Positions 8,084-18,474 of a stretch of 21,566 bases of DNA are shown in pieces. The notes below the pieces were generated by a model. It was not told the DNA's origin, did not search any database, and saw only the letters and a list, made by a program, of their open reading frames with translations. Source of the stretch: Spirogloea muscicola (lineage: Eukaryota; Streptophyta; Zygnematophyceae; Spirogloeales; Spirogloeaceae). The position numbers were made by a program, and so were the translations under genes. How positions within the stretch are numbered: the stretch's first letter is position 1; every line of letters begins with the position of its first letter. The stretch is taken from the NCBI GenBank assembly GCA_009602725.1, contig WELB01000011.1:1117845-1139410 (forward strand), in the 5' to 3' direction.

Positions 8084-11000
8084 GTCCGAGTGCGCGGGCC
8101 GGTGAGCCAGCGCCGCACCTGGCCTGCGCCGCCCGGCCAGCCGCGCCGCGCCGGGCCGCTGGCCCCCCTCGCGGATCGCCTCTGTATTACTGGCGAGTCT
8201 GTCAGCGGTCGCCCGGTGCCTACTGAGCGCTGTCTCCAGTGTGCTGAACCATGTGGGACCAGCGTGCTGTCTCGCCGTCAAGTGCCCTCCGAGCTGGGCT
8301 GAGCCTGTAAACAATCATGTCCTGGCTTTGCTGTTCAACGCCGAACTTAATCGGCTTCCTGGTCGGTCGTGGACTGCTGTGCAGGATCCCAAGGATAGGA
8401 AGTGGAGGAGGCAGCCCTTCTTTCTGGCTGAGTATGCACCGACATTGAACACTGTAGTGCGAGTCGACGTTGTGAATATCCATCTGCTTATTAGATTAGC
8501 CCTTCATTTCCAAGACTTTTTCTCTCCTTCAATTTGTCTTCCCAGGCACAGGGTTGCGACCACTTTACCATTGGCTCAAATCTTCCATTACAGTGCAGCA
8601 GTACCTTTCAAGCTGGAGACTCGTAAGTCGTGGCTTCTGCAACGGAGATAGTAGAGAAGGTGTAGCTGAGCGTGAATCTATTGACTTGAGTGTCACATGC
8701 TTATGCGGCTTGTGCAGCTCAGGGACTACATCTCTTTCAGCGTCAGGGATCCTGCTTAACCTCAGTCAGAACCCTTCTCAGGGCAGTGAGAAGATGGGCT
8801 TATCGAGGCTTGTTCTGACCAGTGCCTCCGCTCTGAATCCTTTCCTGAGGCAACCTGGGAGCCTACCTGCCTTGAATAATGTATGTTATGTGCATGATTG
8901 CTGTCATTCTTTTGCTTAACGTTTCCTTTCGGATAAGAACGTCTCCTTCATTGCCTTCTTTGCTCGACCTTGACATACTGCATTTGGTCGTCCTGCATCA
9001 TGTGCTTCACTTCTCGCAACTTCCGTGTGAACGCTGTACAACGCAGATGTCTGAATTATACCTTCTGTTCTGCAGTCAGAGGCTGCTGGTGGCCAGCTTA
9101 TACTGGGGGTGGAGATCCACATCCTATTGAAGGTGATACCACGAAGGATATGAATATAAGGGTCTGCTGCTGCAACACAGTCGAATCATTACATGGTGTT
9201 ACACTTGGTACTGTGGAAAGCTTTGGGTACACGCTAGCGCTTGTCAGAGTGGGATCGTAGGACCAGTCGCAGATACACTCTGCTGACTACCTGTGATGTA
9301 TCCTGCCGCTTGATGCTCATCAGGCTGAGAAGCATGGAGTTATCGAGCTGCCAGCACGTCTAATTACTCTGGTTACTGTACCCGCAATCACTACCTTATG
9401 TAATTCTCAAGCTGAACATAGAATACGAGCAAGATTTACTGTGAATGCTGATATTTAGCAATTACTCTGCATCAGAAGCACAGGGAATGGCATACACAAT
9501 GCTATGAGCCAGTAGTATGAGCACCTTAAAACCTGGGCTGAGGAATGACTTTGACATGGAATACTGCTACCTGCAATGTAGGAGCACAGCGCTGTTGTGA
9601 TCCTTTGCCTTTGAAAAGTGATTGCCCTCGGAAGCTACCTCTGGAAGCCACCTTCTTAACAAAGTAGGTCTGCTGGTGCAGGTTGACCTGCCAAGAGCAG
9701 CTAAGGCGCTGCGGACTCTTATTTCTTCACAGAACAACATGTGGGCTATGGGCTGGTCGCTCACGCCAAGACCGCACTCTTCCCAAAACTCTCCTCCGGA
9801 AGAGGTTGTGCCTCATATTCATTTGCAGCAGAGAAATGCTGTAGCTGCTCCATTATCTCAAGATGAGTTCTAAGCTGCTGCAGTCAATACTATGATGACA
9901 GGATATGCATGCACATTATGGGCAACAGGTCCTCACAATTGCACTGTGCATGTCCAGGCACGTGCTCATTCTCCTGAGTCTGCTGTAAGACTAGCCGTCC
10001 TGCAAGTGGAGGGGAGCTTTTCAGCACACTTTGGCCAGGACAGAAGTCCCTTTCTTAGCACCAGTCTTTGCAGTGCTATGGTCTGTATGTCCACACAATG
10101 AATGTGCAGTCCAGCCCCCAAGCACGAATTGACGCAAGACATTGTCAAATGCCTACTTTGAGTTTGATTGTTGGGGCCAGTGAAGTGTAGGGATTGCACC
10201 TTGCAGCATAAGTCCACATTGCAGACGGCCTGGCTCCAACAGTCAGATATTGTTATTTAGAAGGCCACTTTTTGTGCTTTGCAGGGCTGGGCATCTGCCT
10301 CTGGCCTCGAGCGAGGTTCATTTGTGGCAATCGCAGGCTCTCCCTTCGGCGTTTTGTCATCGAGCCACTTCTTGAACAGGTAGTGAAGGTCTTGGAGATG
10401 ACCCTGTTGAGAGGAGCTATTGTAGCTAGTCGTTTACATATACATTAATAGCCCACTTGGCTCCAAGACGTGCAACAGCATGCCGCTATTCAGCCGCCTC
10501 CTTGCTAATAAATTATGAATATTCACCTGTAAATGCCTCTGGTGGGCTTTCTCACAAGTGTTTTGCCTCAAGTGTCTGAAGAGCTACAGATTGAGCTGTA
10601 CAGCACTTGAAACGTAATGTGCCATCACTGAGGTGCCATCAATGAAATGCTTAACAGTGTGGCAGCTGGAATTGTGTCGAACAAGATACAGCATGAGTCA
10701 TCACGCGCTCTCCTCATCGCTGACATTCGTGCGCTTCCTGGTTCGCATCATTTGCCACCAGCTCTTCTTTGCCACCAGCAGAAGACTCGGAGTGTACTTG
10801 CTGCTATTCTCCACTTTCCGGCCCTTTCCGACCTTGTTGATTCCTTTTGGGCTGGCCTTTCCACATTGAATGCCTAACCTTGAGAGAGCTCTTGCTTCTG
10901 TACACCAGCTGGACATTGTGAAGATTGACTAGGCATCAGCTGCGTCTTACATTACTCCAGCAGCTCTACAGAATCAGTCGATGTTACTGGTGGAGCTGAC

Positions 11001-13268
11001 TTCAGGCAGCGCAGGTTTCTGTTGCCTCTAGGTATGGAAGGGGGCCCTGTTGTCAACCTCGAAGGTCGTGTGATCGGCTTAATTACCGAGCCAATACACC
11101 ATGTTGACTCTTCAGCAGAGGTGCAGGTAATGTCTCTTCAACTTAAGTAGAGACCTGATTAAGACTTTGCTTTGTCACATGTTGCAGTCCTTCCAGCTTA
11201 TGGCATCCCATCCAGAGTGAGGACGAATCATGTGAAGATGAAATTGAGTTGAGGGAGCCTTATCTTTTGCTGCTTTTATAAAAGGAGATTAAATCATCAG
11301 CATTTTGCTGGGCTGTTGCAGCTCATCATACCTTCAGATGTCATCATGGAAGGACTGTCCACCTTGTCCATGGCATTACAAGGAGAGAAGACTCCTTCGT
11401 ATCCTGCCTTCACCATGAAGCAGTTGGTTAGTACACAGGGAAGTAGAGGTGGCGTACAGGACCAAGCTGCACACAGTTGCGATGCTTGCGAATTGGGCAC
11501 TTGTGGCAAAAAACAGAGCATGGCGGACTTAGACACTCGGAACTCCTTAAGGCAACGAGGCCATGTCCACTGCAAAGAGCTATCAGCGAGTCCGGCGCAG
11601 CACAGTATACCCTCAGACTCAGAGGCTGCACAGAATGCTAGTAGAGCCGTCGTCATGATTGCCACAAAGGACGGAGCGTGGGCTTCTGGAGTGATATTGA
11701 GCCAGAGCGGCATTGTAGTGACCAATGCCCACCTGCTTGAGCCATGGAGGTTCAGAAGCAAGAGCCGCCTTTCAGCTTCGCAGCTGGCTGGAAAGTCAGC
11801 ACCCGTTGAAGCTCATGCTCAAGAGGCATACCAGTCACTGCAGTGCTTATCGCAGCCTCCGAACACCTCCGTTTGCAGTGGACACACCTCCTATCAGAAG
11901 ACTGTGCAGCCTCACGCAAATTCAAGAGAAGGTCCACTTGAAGCACAGGATGTACAAGTTCACATTGACTTTCCGAAGGAGGCCTCTGGTTGGTACAATG
12001 CTCGGATAGTGCACGTTTCACAAGGCCCTATTGACGTGGGTGTCCTCCAGATAGTGCATCCACCCGTTGGCTTGGCTCCAATTGCCGCGGAACTCGCGCC
12101 TCCGAGGCCGGGGTCTTTGGCCTTCGTCATTGGCTATGGACTCTTTGCGCCACTTGCAGGTGACGCTTTGTACTCTCATACTGCTTGATCAAAACGCTGT
12201 TGCTTCGCAAGAGCTGTAGCCAATATTGCGTACTTAGTCTCAGAAGCAATAATATCTGTGTATAAGTGGTTACTTCTGTTCACCTTCTATTCACCGTCAA
12301 CACAACAGCCCTCTGGTTTTGAGCTTACACGTCCTCGCACCCGTGCTTTTGAGTAGGTTTGCGACCATCAGTTACAGCTGGTGTCATTGCCCAAGTCGTC
12401 TGCGCTAAGACACAGGTGCCCGGCAGGAGTGCTCTTTTGCCCATATATCAGATGAGGGAGGATGAGTGCCCAGCCATGTTGAGGACAACAGCCATGGTGC
12501 AACCGGGGTGCAGCGGCGGGGCAGTGGTCGATGCTCGCGGTCATATGATTGGCTTGGTGACCAGGTTGGCTCCGAATTTGAGCTTGTTGAGTCCTTCCAA
12601 CGCCTCAGCGTGCAGTTACTTTGCCCGTTATTTGTGGGTGTCTACCTGATCATGGAGTTTACAATCATGCATCGCCAACCCATGTGCCCATACTGAGGAA
12701 AGCATCACAAATATCTGCCCGTTGATGCAACAGCAATGCTCGCCATGCCGGAGGCATCGTATTACCGCACCTCAACTTCAGCTACCCAATTGCTGTCATC
12801 GCCTTGATTTTCCATTTTGCAGACACAGGTGCTTCTTGGCACCACGTTGCCGCAGTGTATTTTGTACGACAGTACAAAAGGTTCAATGATTCCATAATGA
12901 AGGCTGCACTTCTTGCTTTGGAATTACAGATGCCTGACTCAGTTGGTTTGCACAAAGTCTATACTTTGCGCAATTAATACTTGCACTTGCAATAATCTGT
13001 TTTGAATGCAGGTGCTCAGGACACAAGCTTACTACAACTCCTAGACAATCCTGATCAGGAACTTTCTTCCATTTGGGCCATGGCTACTCGCCCTCCTGCT
13101 CTTCTTCCACCTTTAGCTAGAAGACCACAGTGTTCCTCCCATCCCTCAGATGACAATGGAAAAGGAGCTGCCTTGGCTAAGTTTTTGTCAGATCGCGAAC
13201 TTGGAGACTTACTAGCTCACAAGTTGGATCGTCAAACAAGCACATTGACACGGCAAAGCCGTTTATAG
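8081..13268 (+). CDS. DEG15: DEG15-type peroxisomal processing protease (trypsin-like, PTS1)
   Basis: I predict thirteen exons: 8081-8101, 8385-8431, 8718-8880, 9076-9132, 9682-9804, 9958-10080, 10285-10379, 10658-10740, 11032-11126, 11322-12159, 12357-12564, 12734-12828 and 13012-13268. All are phase-consistent GT-AG, giving 734 aa. The start [29 protein letters not shown] follows plant DEG15. An inactive N-terminal protease-like domain carries [23 protein letters not shown] and GMEGGPVV, with no serine nucleophile. The C-terminal domain has the apparent triad: His about 406 ([10 protein letters not shown]), Asp about 507 (GPIDVGVLQ) and Ser about 601 ([10 protein letters not shown]), followed by [17 protein letters not shown]. 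It ends in SRL, a canonical PTS1. In plants the enzyme removes PTS2 presequences inside peroxisomes. Exon 10 holds a long variable insert between the domains and another before the Asp motif. Exons 5 and 6 are the least certain. An alternative start at 8030 would add 17 residues. Confidence 0.9.
10790..10868 (+). repeat. Dispersed-repeat module inside DEG15 intron 8
   Basis: GACCTTGTTGATTC...TTTTGGGCTGGCCTTTCC matches the module at 18062-18093 (GACCTTGTCCATTC...TTTTGGGCTGGCCTTTCC). The reverse-complement form recurs at 19007-19018 and 19072-19083. It sits wholly within the intron 10741-11031, so it does not affect the predicted protein. The upstream boundary of the repeat part is approximate. 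Confidence 0.65.
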
Positions 13269-13446
13269 CATGATCTCACATCACAGCCTATATCAGCACG
13301 ACTACACAAACGGGGAGCTGAATGGTTGATGTGGCTTCTGCATTGCACCTTAAGGTGGTTACGATTCCAATGTCGAAGCTGTGGCTCTGATTAGAATCGA
13401 GGACATATGTAGTACTTCCCATTCGTGATTCTCTTTCTTGGTGGCA

Positions 13447-13474
13447 GTTTTAGTACTTCAAAAAGTACTAAAAC
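13447..13474. repeat. Perfect 12-bp stem hairpin 3' of DEG15
   Basis: The arm GTTTTAGTACTT (13447-13458) pairs perfectly with AAGTACTAAAAC (13463-13474) around the loop CAAA. It begins 179 nt after the DEG15 stop and may lie in the 3' UTR. It could also be an unrelated miniature inverted repeat. Confidence 0.85.
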
Positions 13475-13691
13475 GCGTCAAGCAAGCAGCACCAGTGTTG
13501 AAACACCGCTTTATCGGAAAAGAGGCTTACCCATGAAAACCTGTCTGAGGATCATAACGTGGGAAATACTGCAACATCTCGTGATCCTGCTGGGTAGCTG
13601 GAAGGTCTACGATTTCGGCAAACTGCAGTGGCCCTACTGAATGTTATTGATCAGAATACATAGGTAGGAGGCGCAGTCAGCTTACTGCATC

Positions 13692-13696
13692 TTACA
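13692..13696 (-). terminator. Candidate TGTAA polyadenylation signal
   Basis: TGTAA, the usual green-algal poly(A) signal, occurs on the minus strand about 83 nt beyond the stop codon at 13779. The motif is short, so position is the only support. Confidence 0.4.
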
Positions 13697-13778
13697 TTTT
13701 ATAGAATTGTCTGCAAGCGAACTCCAAAGCTTGCATGCCTTCGTCACTACCACGCAGCGCATCAATTCCAAGCACTAT

Positions 13779-15582
13779 CTAAGTTGATTTGATCTTATCA
13801 GTGTCAGTGGCTGTGCTGGCACTGCTGCCCATGAAGCCACCCAAAAAGCCCTTCTTATCCGGCAATTGACCGTTGTCGGTACGACGGGGCTCGGCATCAC
13901 TCTTGGCGCTCTGCTCCTTAGCCTCCTGCTGCAGCTCAAAATGCCGCTGGAAAGCACGCGGCAGGAACATGGGGATGAGGAAGCAGAAGAGGTTGAAGGC
14001 CCAAAACACCAGGTTGGCAAGCGCCAGCGCACGCCCAAAGAGTGGGAACCCCACATCGGGGCTCACTGGGTGCCCGCTTGGCACATCCCGTGCAAAGGTC
14101 TGCATGAGCCAGCGGACTGCATGTTACTGAAGCTGCATGTATGCACAAAACTATGACGTTTTTGCTGGTTGCCATGGGTGGCGTGCAAAACAACGGAGCA
14201 TAGACCCAAGTGTCATTTTCTCGATAACCGCATAGCTTGCACCAAGATGCAAGTGCTTGTGGCTTGACCAATGGCCGTCAGGTGTGAGAAGCATGCCTGC
14301 TTGGCCCACTCAGAGATTGCAAAAAGGCGGCGCGTGTTGTAGAGCATTGGTACGAGTGCGCGAACGGGTAAGGAGAATATGCTGAGGCCGCTAATGAGGT
14401 TCTCCGTGAAAATCTGCAAGCAAAGGCGATGAGAATCCAAAGATCAATTTTGGAGACAGCAATAGCAGAGATGACAAATTTGACCGTCATCCAGCCATTG
14501 GTGGTCACCACCTGGCAGCAGCCTAAATTGTGGCTATGCTCTTAGCTGGTCAACTCCAGCTCAGTGTGCAGACCTGGCAGGCAAGTAGGAAAAGCGGCGG
14601 GGTGGCCGCTTTCACCGCCCTCTGCTCGCCCCTGGTAAAGCCTCCCAGCACATACGCCTGCAGGTGACACCAGATAAGAGCTGCTTGACGGGCTTTCAAG
14701 GGCAACGCTGCTGCTCTGACATGTCATTTGAACAACGATCAGACTCCCAAAAAGTATGTCCTCAAGCGAACGTCTTCTGCACTGAGAGGAGGGGCTCTTG
14801 CGTCGTTGGCTTGGCTCAATGCAGCCTCCTAGCCCCCTTGCTCAAGCATGCTCACAATCTGGGAGCGCTGTTCAACCAGAACAGCATGGGCGCAAGACGT
14901 CACATCTTTGCAGCCAGCTGTGCAACCAGCTCAAGCTTTCTCTGCTGTGTACTGCAAAGGAGATGCATGAATTATACGTGCTCTGCAAGAGACGACATGG
15001 CCCTGATAGATCTTCCAAGCGCTCACCATGGGGAGGAAGAGGCCAACAATGGCTCCCACAGAGACATAGCCGCGGAAGAACAGGCTCCCCTGCCACAGAG
15101 CAGACAAGGTGCCAGGTGAGACGGGCTTGAGCGAGCAGGAACAGGAACGCTCCACGAGGCTGGGTGCTGCCACGGCGGGTATGAAGTAGCTTCACATCCA
15201 ACCAGCCAGCCAGCCGGCCAACTAGGAGTGGGTGTAAGTGTGCTTCAATGGGCGCCACCGAGGCTGTAGAGTGGGCGCCCAATCAGGGGAAGAAGGGCAC
15301 CTCGAAGACGGGCGGCGCGGGGTTGTCAGTGGCCGGTGGAAAGAAGAGTCGCGAGAGGATGATGATGTAGACGGAGATGCCGGCAAAGAAGAGGAGGTCC
15401 TCGATGGGCACCAGGCCGGAGGCGGCGAGGACGATGATGAAGGAGATCATCTGGAGCTGCATGAAGGTGAGCGACCCCATGAGGCCGCCCATCTGGTCCG
15501 GCGGCCGCCGGGTGCCCACCATCGGGTCCCCGATCTTCGGCGGCATGGGCTTGACCCCCGCCGCCAGCGTGGCGCCCGACAT
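13779..15582 (-). CDS. Conserved plant/algal multi-pass membrane protein (DUF7733-like)
   Basis: I predict five exons: 15582-15301, 15089-15027, 14657-14574, 14413 to 14297 or 14269, and 14099 or 14116 to 13779, about 288-303 aa. Hydrophobic segments in order are: FMQLQMISFIIVLAASGLVP; LLFFAGISVYIIILSRLFF; YVSVGAIVGLFLPM; PPLFLLACQIFTENLISGL; and RALALANLVFWAFNLFCFLI ending in PRAFQRHF. The pattern VPMLYNTRRLFAISEWAK plus the last segment matches, from memory, a plant family of unknown function. The chosen ATG (15582) follows GCCGCC. A longer in-frame start at 15828 would add an Arg/Ala-rich 82-residue leader that could be a transit peptide. The fourth intron has two workable models: GC-AG (14297/14099, both phase 0), or GT-AG (14269/14116, both phase 1), which adds 15 residues. 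The location is probably an organelle membrane; the function is unknown. Confidence 0.72.
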
Positions 15583-16547
15583 GGCGGCGGCTGCGGCGGC
15601 TGCGGCCCTGGCGGCGGCGGAAGCGGCGGCGGGTGGCGCGCTGGTCGTGGACCCGGGGCGCGCTCCGCGGCTGGCGGGCGCTCGCGGCGGCGGTCCCGGC
15701 GGGCGACGGCGTCGGCGGCGGTGGCAGTTAGCCAAAAGGAATGACTGCGGAGGTCCAAAAAGTGTAAAGGGCTTCGTTTCCTCATGTCCATCAAAAGGGC
15801 GGCTGCTGGTGGCTCGTCTCCCCGGCATACAGCAGGCTGTCGCGGCCGAATATGGGGGTAGAGGCGGGGAAGAATATGTGCCCGCGTCGGATCGGACGGA
15901 CAGTTGGGGGCTTGGGGAGGTGCTGCTCGGCCCTCAGCGGGGGGGGGGGGAAGCCGGGACACGTGGCGCGAGCGGGGCGGGCACGCGGCGCAACCAGCGC
16001 GGCGCGGCCGCGCCGCGTGGCGTGCGGCCAGGCCTCCGCCGACTTGGCACGCCGGCGAGGCAGCAGTCCCAAGTAATAACAGGTCGTCCAATCCACTGGA
16101 AGGGCATTGCCAGCCCGAAAAAGGAATACACAGCAAGGTGCACGACCCCCCCCTCCTTCCCCTTCCCGCGCTCCGCTACCCCCCCCCCCACCCAGCCGTG
16201 GGCCGCTCCCCAACCCTCATGGCTCTTCCAGCCCCAATGCATCCCACCGCAGCCTCCGGCACCCCGGCAGAGCAGGCTGTCTGCTGCTAGACTGCAGAAA
16301 GACTTCTGTACGTTGGCCACTCCCCTGCACTGACGGGTGATGTCGCGAGGTGCAATCCCACCTGCTTGGCTACATGTTGCGGACTGCCAAAAGAATGTCA
16401 GCCCGCGAGCACGTGCTCACGTGCCAGACTCGGCCAAGCAGCAAAACTGTGCAGTGGCCGGCCCTCGCGTTGCCGGCTTGCATGCTGTGAGAATGTCCCG
16501 TGCAACTGCACGACCTCAGCTCAACCGCCTGCTTGAAAGAAGCGCCA
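15583..16547. other. GC-rich intergenic/5' region with homopolymer tracts
   Basis: This stretch holds the 5' flank of the membrane-protein gene and the 3' flank of the arginine decarboxylase. It has a run of 12 G (15939-15950), a run of 11 C (16179-16189), and a 12-bp palindrome GAGCACGTGCTC at 16407-16418. Long open frames on both strands have no family motif and appear composition-driven, except that the frame upstream of 15582 could encode an N-terminal extension of the membrane protein. Confidence 0.5.
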
Positions 16548-17773
16548 TCAGTTGTCGGCCTGCTCAGCGTAGATGGGCAGAAGGTAGGTCACGAAGCAGA
16601 TCCCAGCCAGTACAGTGCCGTAGCCCTTCTTCACCTCCTTGATGGCTATGGTAAATTGCTTCTCAGACTTCTCATACTCATCCTCGCTGTACCGCCGGGC
16701 AAAGATCCCGTCTAGGTCCTCCGTCAGGATTTGGCGCGCAAGCTCTTCATTCGCGTGGCCCTTGTACTCGGCCGCATAGCCTCCCACGTGGTAGTTGTCC
16801 TTCTTCCTGGTCACCTGCACAACCGCCAATAATGCAGTGCTGCAGTTGCTGCAAGCTTTCAAGAGGCTCGTCAACAGCACAGCTTGACCTTGGACTCCAC
16901 CATGACACATGTCTTCATGCTCGGTGTGCGCTCTCATAATAAGGACAACTTACGTGCATCCGCGCGACGCCTGCCGTGATGCGGTCGCCAAATGCGCCAT
17001 TCATCTGGGCCATGATGGTCTCCAGGCATGCGCCGTGATGGAAAAATTTCTGGGCCTTCTCGAACGAGATTTCGGTGGCCTCTGGTGGAATGACAGACGT
17101 ATACGCGACAAGGTTGAAGTCATGGATGCCTGCAAGGAACCGGTGCAACAGGAGTTACAGTCTTTTTGTATTGGCGAGCATCCTTTCTGTGCAGCGTGCA
17201 CATGCAAAAGTTATTCGGAGTATCAAAATTTCTTCTTGACGTTGCTCCTGCACAATGCTGTGAGATTTCTCAACTATCAGCTGCTGTTGTGAGTGCGCCT
17301 CCTTGGTTTGCTGAGCAGAAGGCGGCAAGCTGAAGCCACGCGCCCTTGACAGAACCAGCGGCTGCTCAAGTGCACGAGTTGCTGCAAGCCGCAAGCTCAC
17401 CAGCGTCCTCGAGAGCAAGATCGTAGGAGCCGGTCTCCCAGGGGTCGATGCCGCCGCCCTCGTTGGTTTCCCCGCCCCCCTTGACGACAAAGTAGTCCTT
17501 AGGGATACGGGTGCCATACAGCACGGCCATGCCGCCCGCCGCCAGCTCCGTCATCTCCGTCTTCAAGCCGCCTGGCGGCGGCGCCGGCTTGTCGTTCTCC
17601 GTGCGGCCGCGCTTCGACATGACGTCGGCGGCCGAGGCGCGAGGCACCTGCCGCAGGCGGGGGGCGGGCGCCGCCTGGCGCAGATGGGCAGCGACTCCAC
17701 GACGGCAAGGAGGCGCCTTGGCGGGGCTTGGGGCCGTGCACCCCAAGAAGCCGCCGGTGATGCAGGCCGACAT
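16548..17773 (-). CDS. Pyruvoyl-dependent arginine decarboxylase, organelle-type N-terminus
   Basis: I predict three GT-AG exons, 17773-17401 (ending phase 1), 17129-16954 and 16814-16548, totalling 271 aa. The first roughly 60 residues are rich in Ala, Arg, Pro and Ser (MSACITGGFLGCTAPSPAKA...), as in plastid or mitochondrial transit peptides. The core follows the prokaryotic family: RIPKDYFVVKGGGETNEGG; SYDLALEDAGIHDFNLVAYT; then SVIPPEA with the expected self-cleavage at Thr135-Ser136 (most archaeal members have Ser-Ser; the chlamydial enzyme is reported with Thr-Ser). After that come GAFGDRITAGVARMH and a long helical tail with GHANEELARQIL and KKGYGTVLAGICFVTYLLP. The family self-cleaves to make a pyruvoyl group and converts arginine to agmatine and CO2, the entry to polyamine synthesis. 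Land plants generally use a PLP enzyme instead. The family call is strong; targeting and activity are inferred. Confidence 0.83.
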
Positions 17774-17881
17774 GGGCGCGACAGGAGGTGTTGGGGGAGG
17801 GGGTGGTGGATGTGGGGCAGGGGCTTGAGGTCGGAGTGGAGGGGGGATGAAGATGCCCAGTGCCTAAGCGGAGGGGGAAAG

Positions 17882-17924
17882 GAAGAAAGTGCTCGCCCAT
17901 TGAGAATAGGGGCTGGAAAAACGA
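17882..17924 (-). repeat. Dispersed-repeat module, inverted copy D
   Basis: GAAGAAAGTGCTCGCCC (17882-17898) plus ATTGAGAATAGGGGCTGGAA is the reverse complement of the 145-182 part of copy A. It begins 109 bp upstream of the predicted arginine decarboxylase start. Confidence 0.75.
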
Positions 17925-18061
17925 AAGGCGCGCGGTGATGCAGGGTCGGCAAGGAGAGGCCAAGCTGAGCCCAATGCTGTGCATGCGAAGGGCAAATAGA
18001 GTACCAACAGTGGGGCTACACAAAGCGAAGCTCTGGTCTGGCACGGGCCTAAGGCACCTCA

Positions 18062-18213
18062 GACCTTGTCCATTCTTTTGGGCTGGCCTTTCCCAGCCAC
18101 CAGTCAATCTGGCCGCGCTTTCTTTGGGCAGTGTAGTGTTGTGTAGTCCTTTTTCGGGACCTTTTTCTTTGGTTTTATACATTGTCCATTCTTTCTGGGC
18201 TGGCTTTGCTAGC
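18062..18213 (+). repeat. Two direct copies of the GGGCTGGC module
   Basis: GACCTTGTCCATTCTTTTGG continuing into GCTGGCCTTTCCCAGCC (18062-18098) is followed about 110 bp later by a variant, TTGTCCATTCTTTCTGGGCT continuing into GGCTTTGCTAGCCC. Each contains an imperfect inverted pair of GGGCTGG and CCAGCC or CTAGCCC. Confidence 0.65.
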
Positions 18214-18272
18214 CCGGGCGCTGCACCTTCGTGCCGGCAGAGCCCTCGCTGCTGCCTCTGGCTCTGGCCAGG

Positions 18273-18474
18273 GGACCCACTTCCAGGAGCCTAGCATCTC
18301 TGATCTGCGGCTGCTTAGCAGGGGTTACTGAGTGATTCGTAGCTGCTTTGTTTCTTTGTGTGCTTGTTTTTCTTAGCGCTTCCCCTGGCCCCCCTTCTCG
18401 TCCTCTCTTCATTCTTCGGGCTTGGGCCGGCTGGCTTTTCGAGCCACTATCCTCAATGGGCGAGCACTTTCTTC
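18273..18474 (+). repeat. Dispersed repeat family, copy B
   Basis: This is the closest relative of 1-182, in the same orientation, beginning GGACCCACTTCCAGGAGC and ending GGGCGAGCACTTTCTTC (18458-18474). Its part from 18308 onward is also the left arm of the foldback element. Confidence 0.85.

Larger units (their letters stand above)
13269..13778. other. Convergent intergenic region
   Basis: This is the shared 3' region of DEG15 (+) and the membrane-protein gene (-). I see no gene. It contains a 12-bp-stem hairpin at 13447-13474 and, for the minus-strand gene, a TGTAA at 13696-13692. I found no TGTAA for DEG15 on the plus strand. Confidence 0.5.
17774..18272. other. 5' flank of the arginine decarboxylase gene, carrying repeat modules
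   Basis: I see no gene. The stretch holds an inverted module (17882-17924: GAAGAAAGTGCTCGCCC followed by GAGAATAGGGGCTGG) and two direct modules containing CATTCTTT.TGGGCTGGC (about 18071-18093 and 18188-18213). The promoter of the minus-strand gene at 17773 must lie here, so these repeats sit in or just upstream of it. Confidence 0.55.

Noticed and set aside
11274-11290. TATA-like TTTTATAAAAG
   Set aside because: It lies inside DEG15 intron 9, with no gene starting downstream on either strand.
15377-16333. 318-codon plus-strand open frame
   Set aside because: It is antisense to the membrane-protein first exon, has low-complexity composition and crosses homopolymer tracts. No family signature is present.
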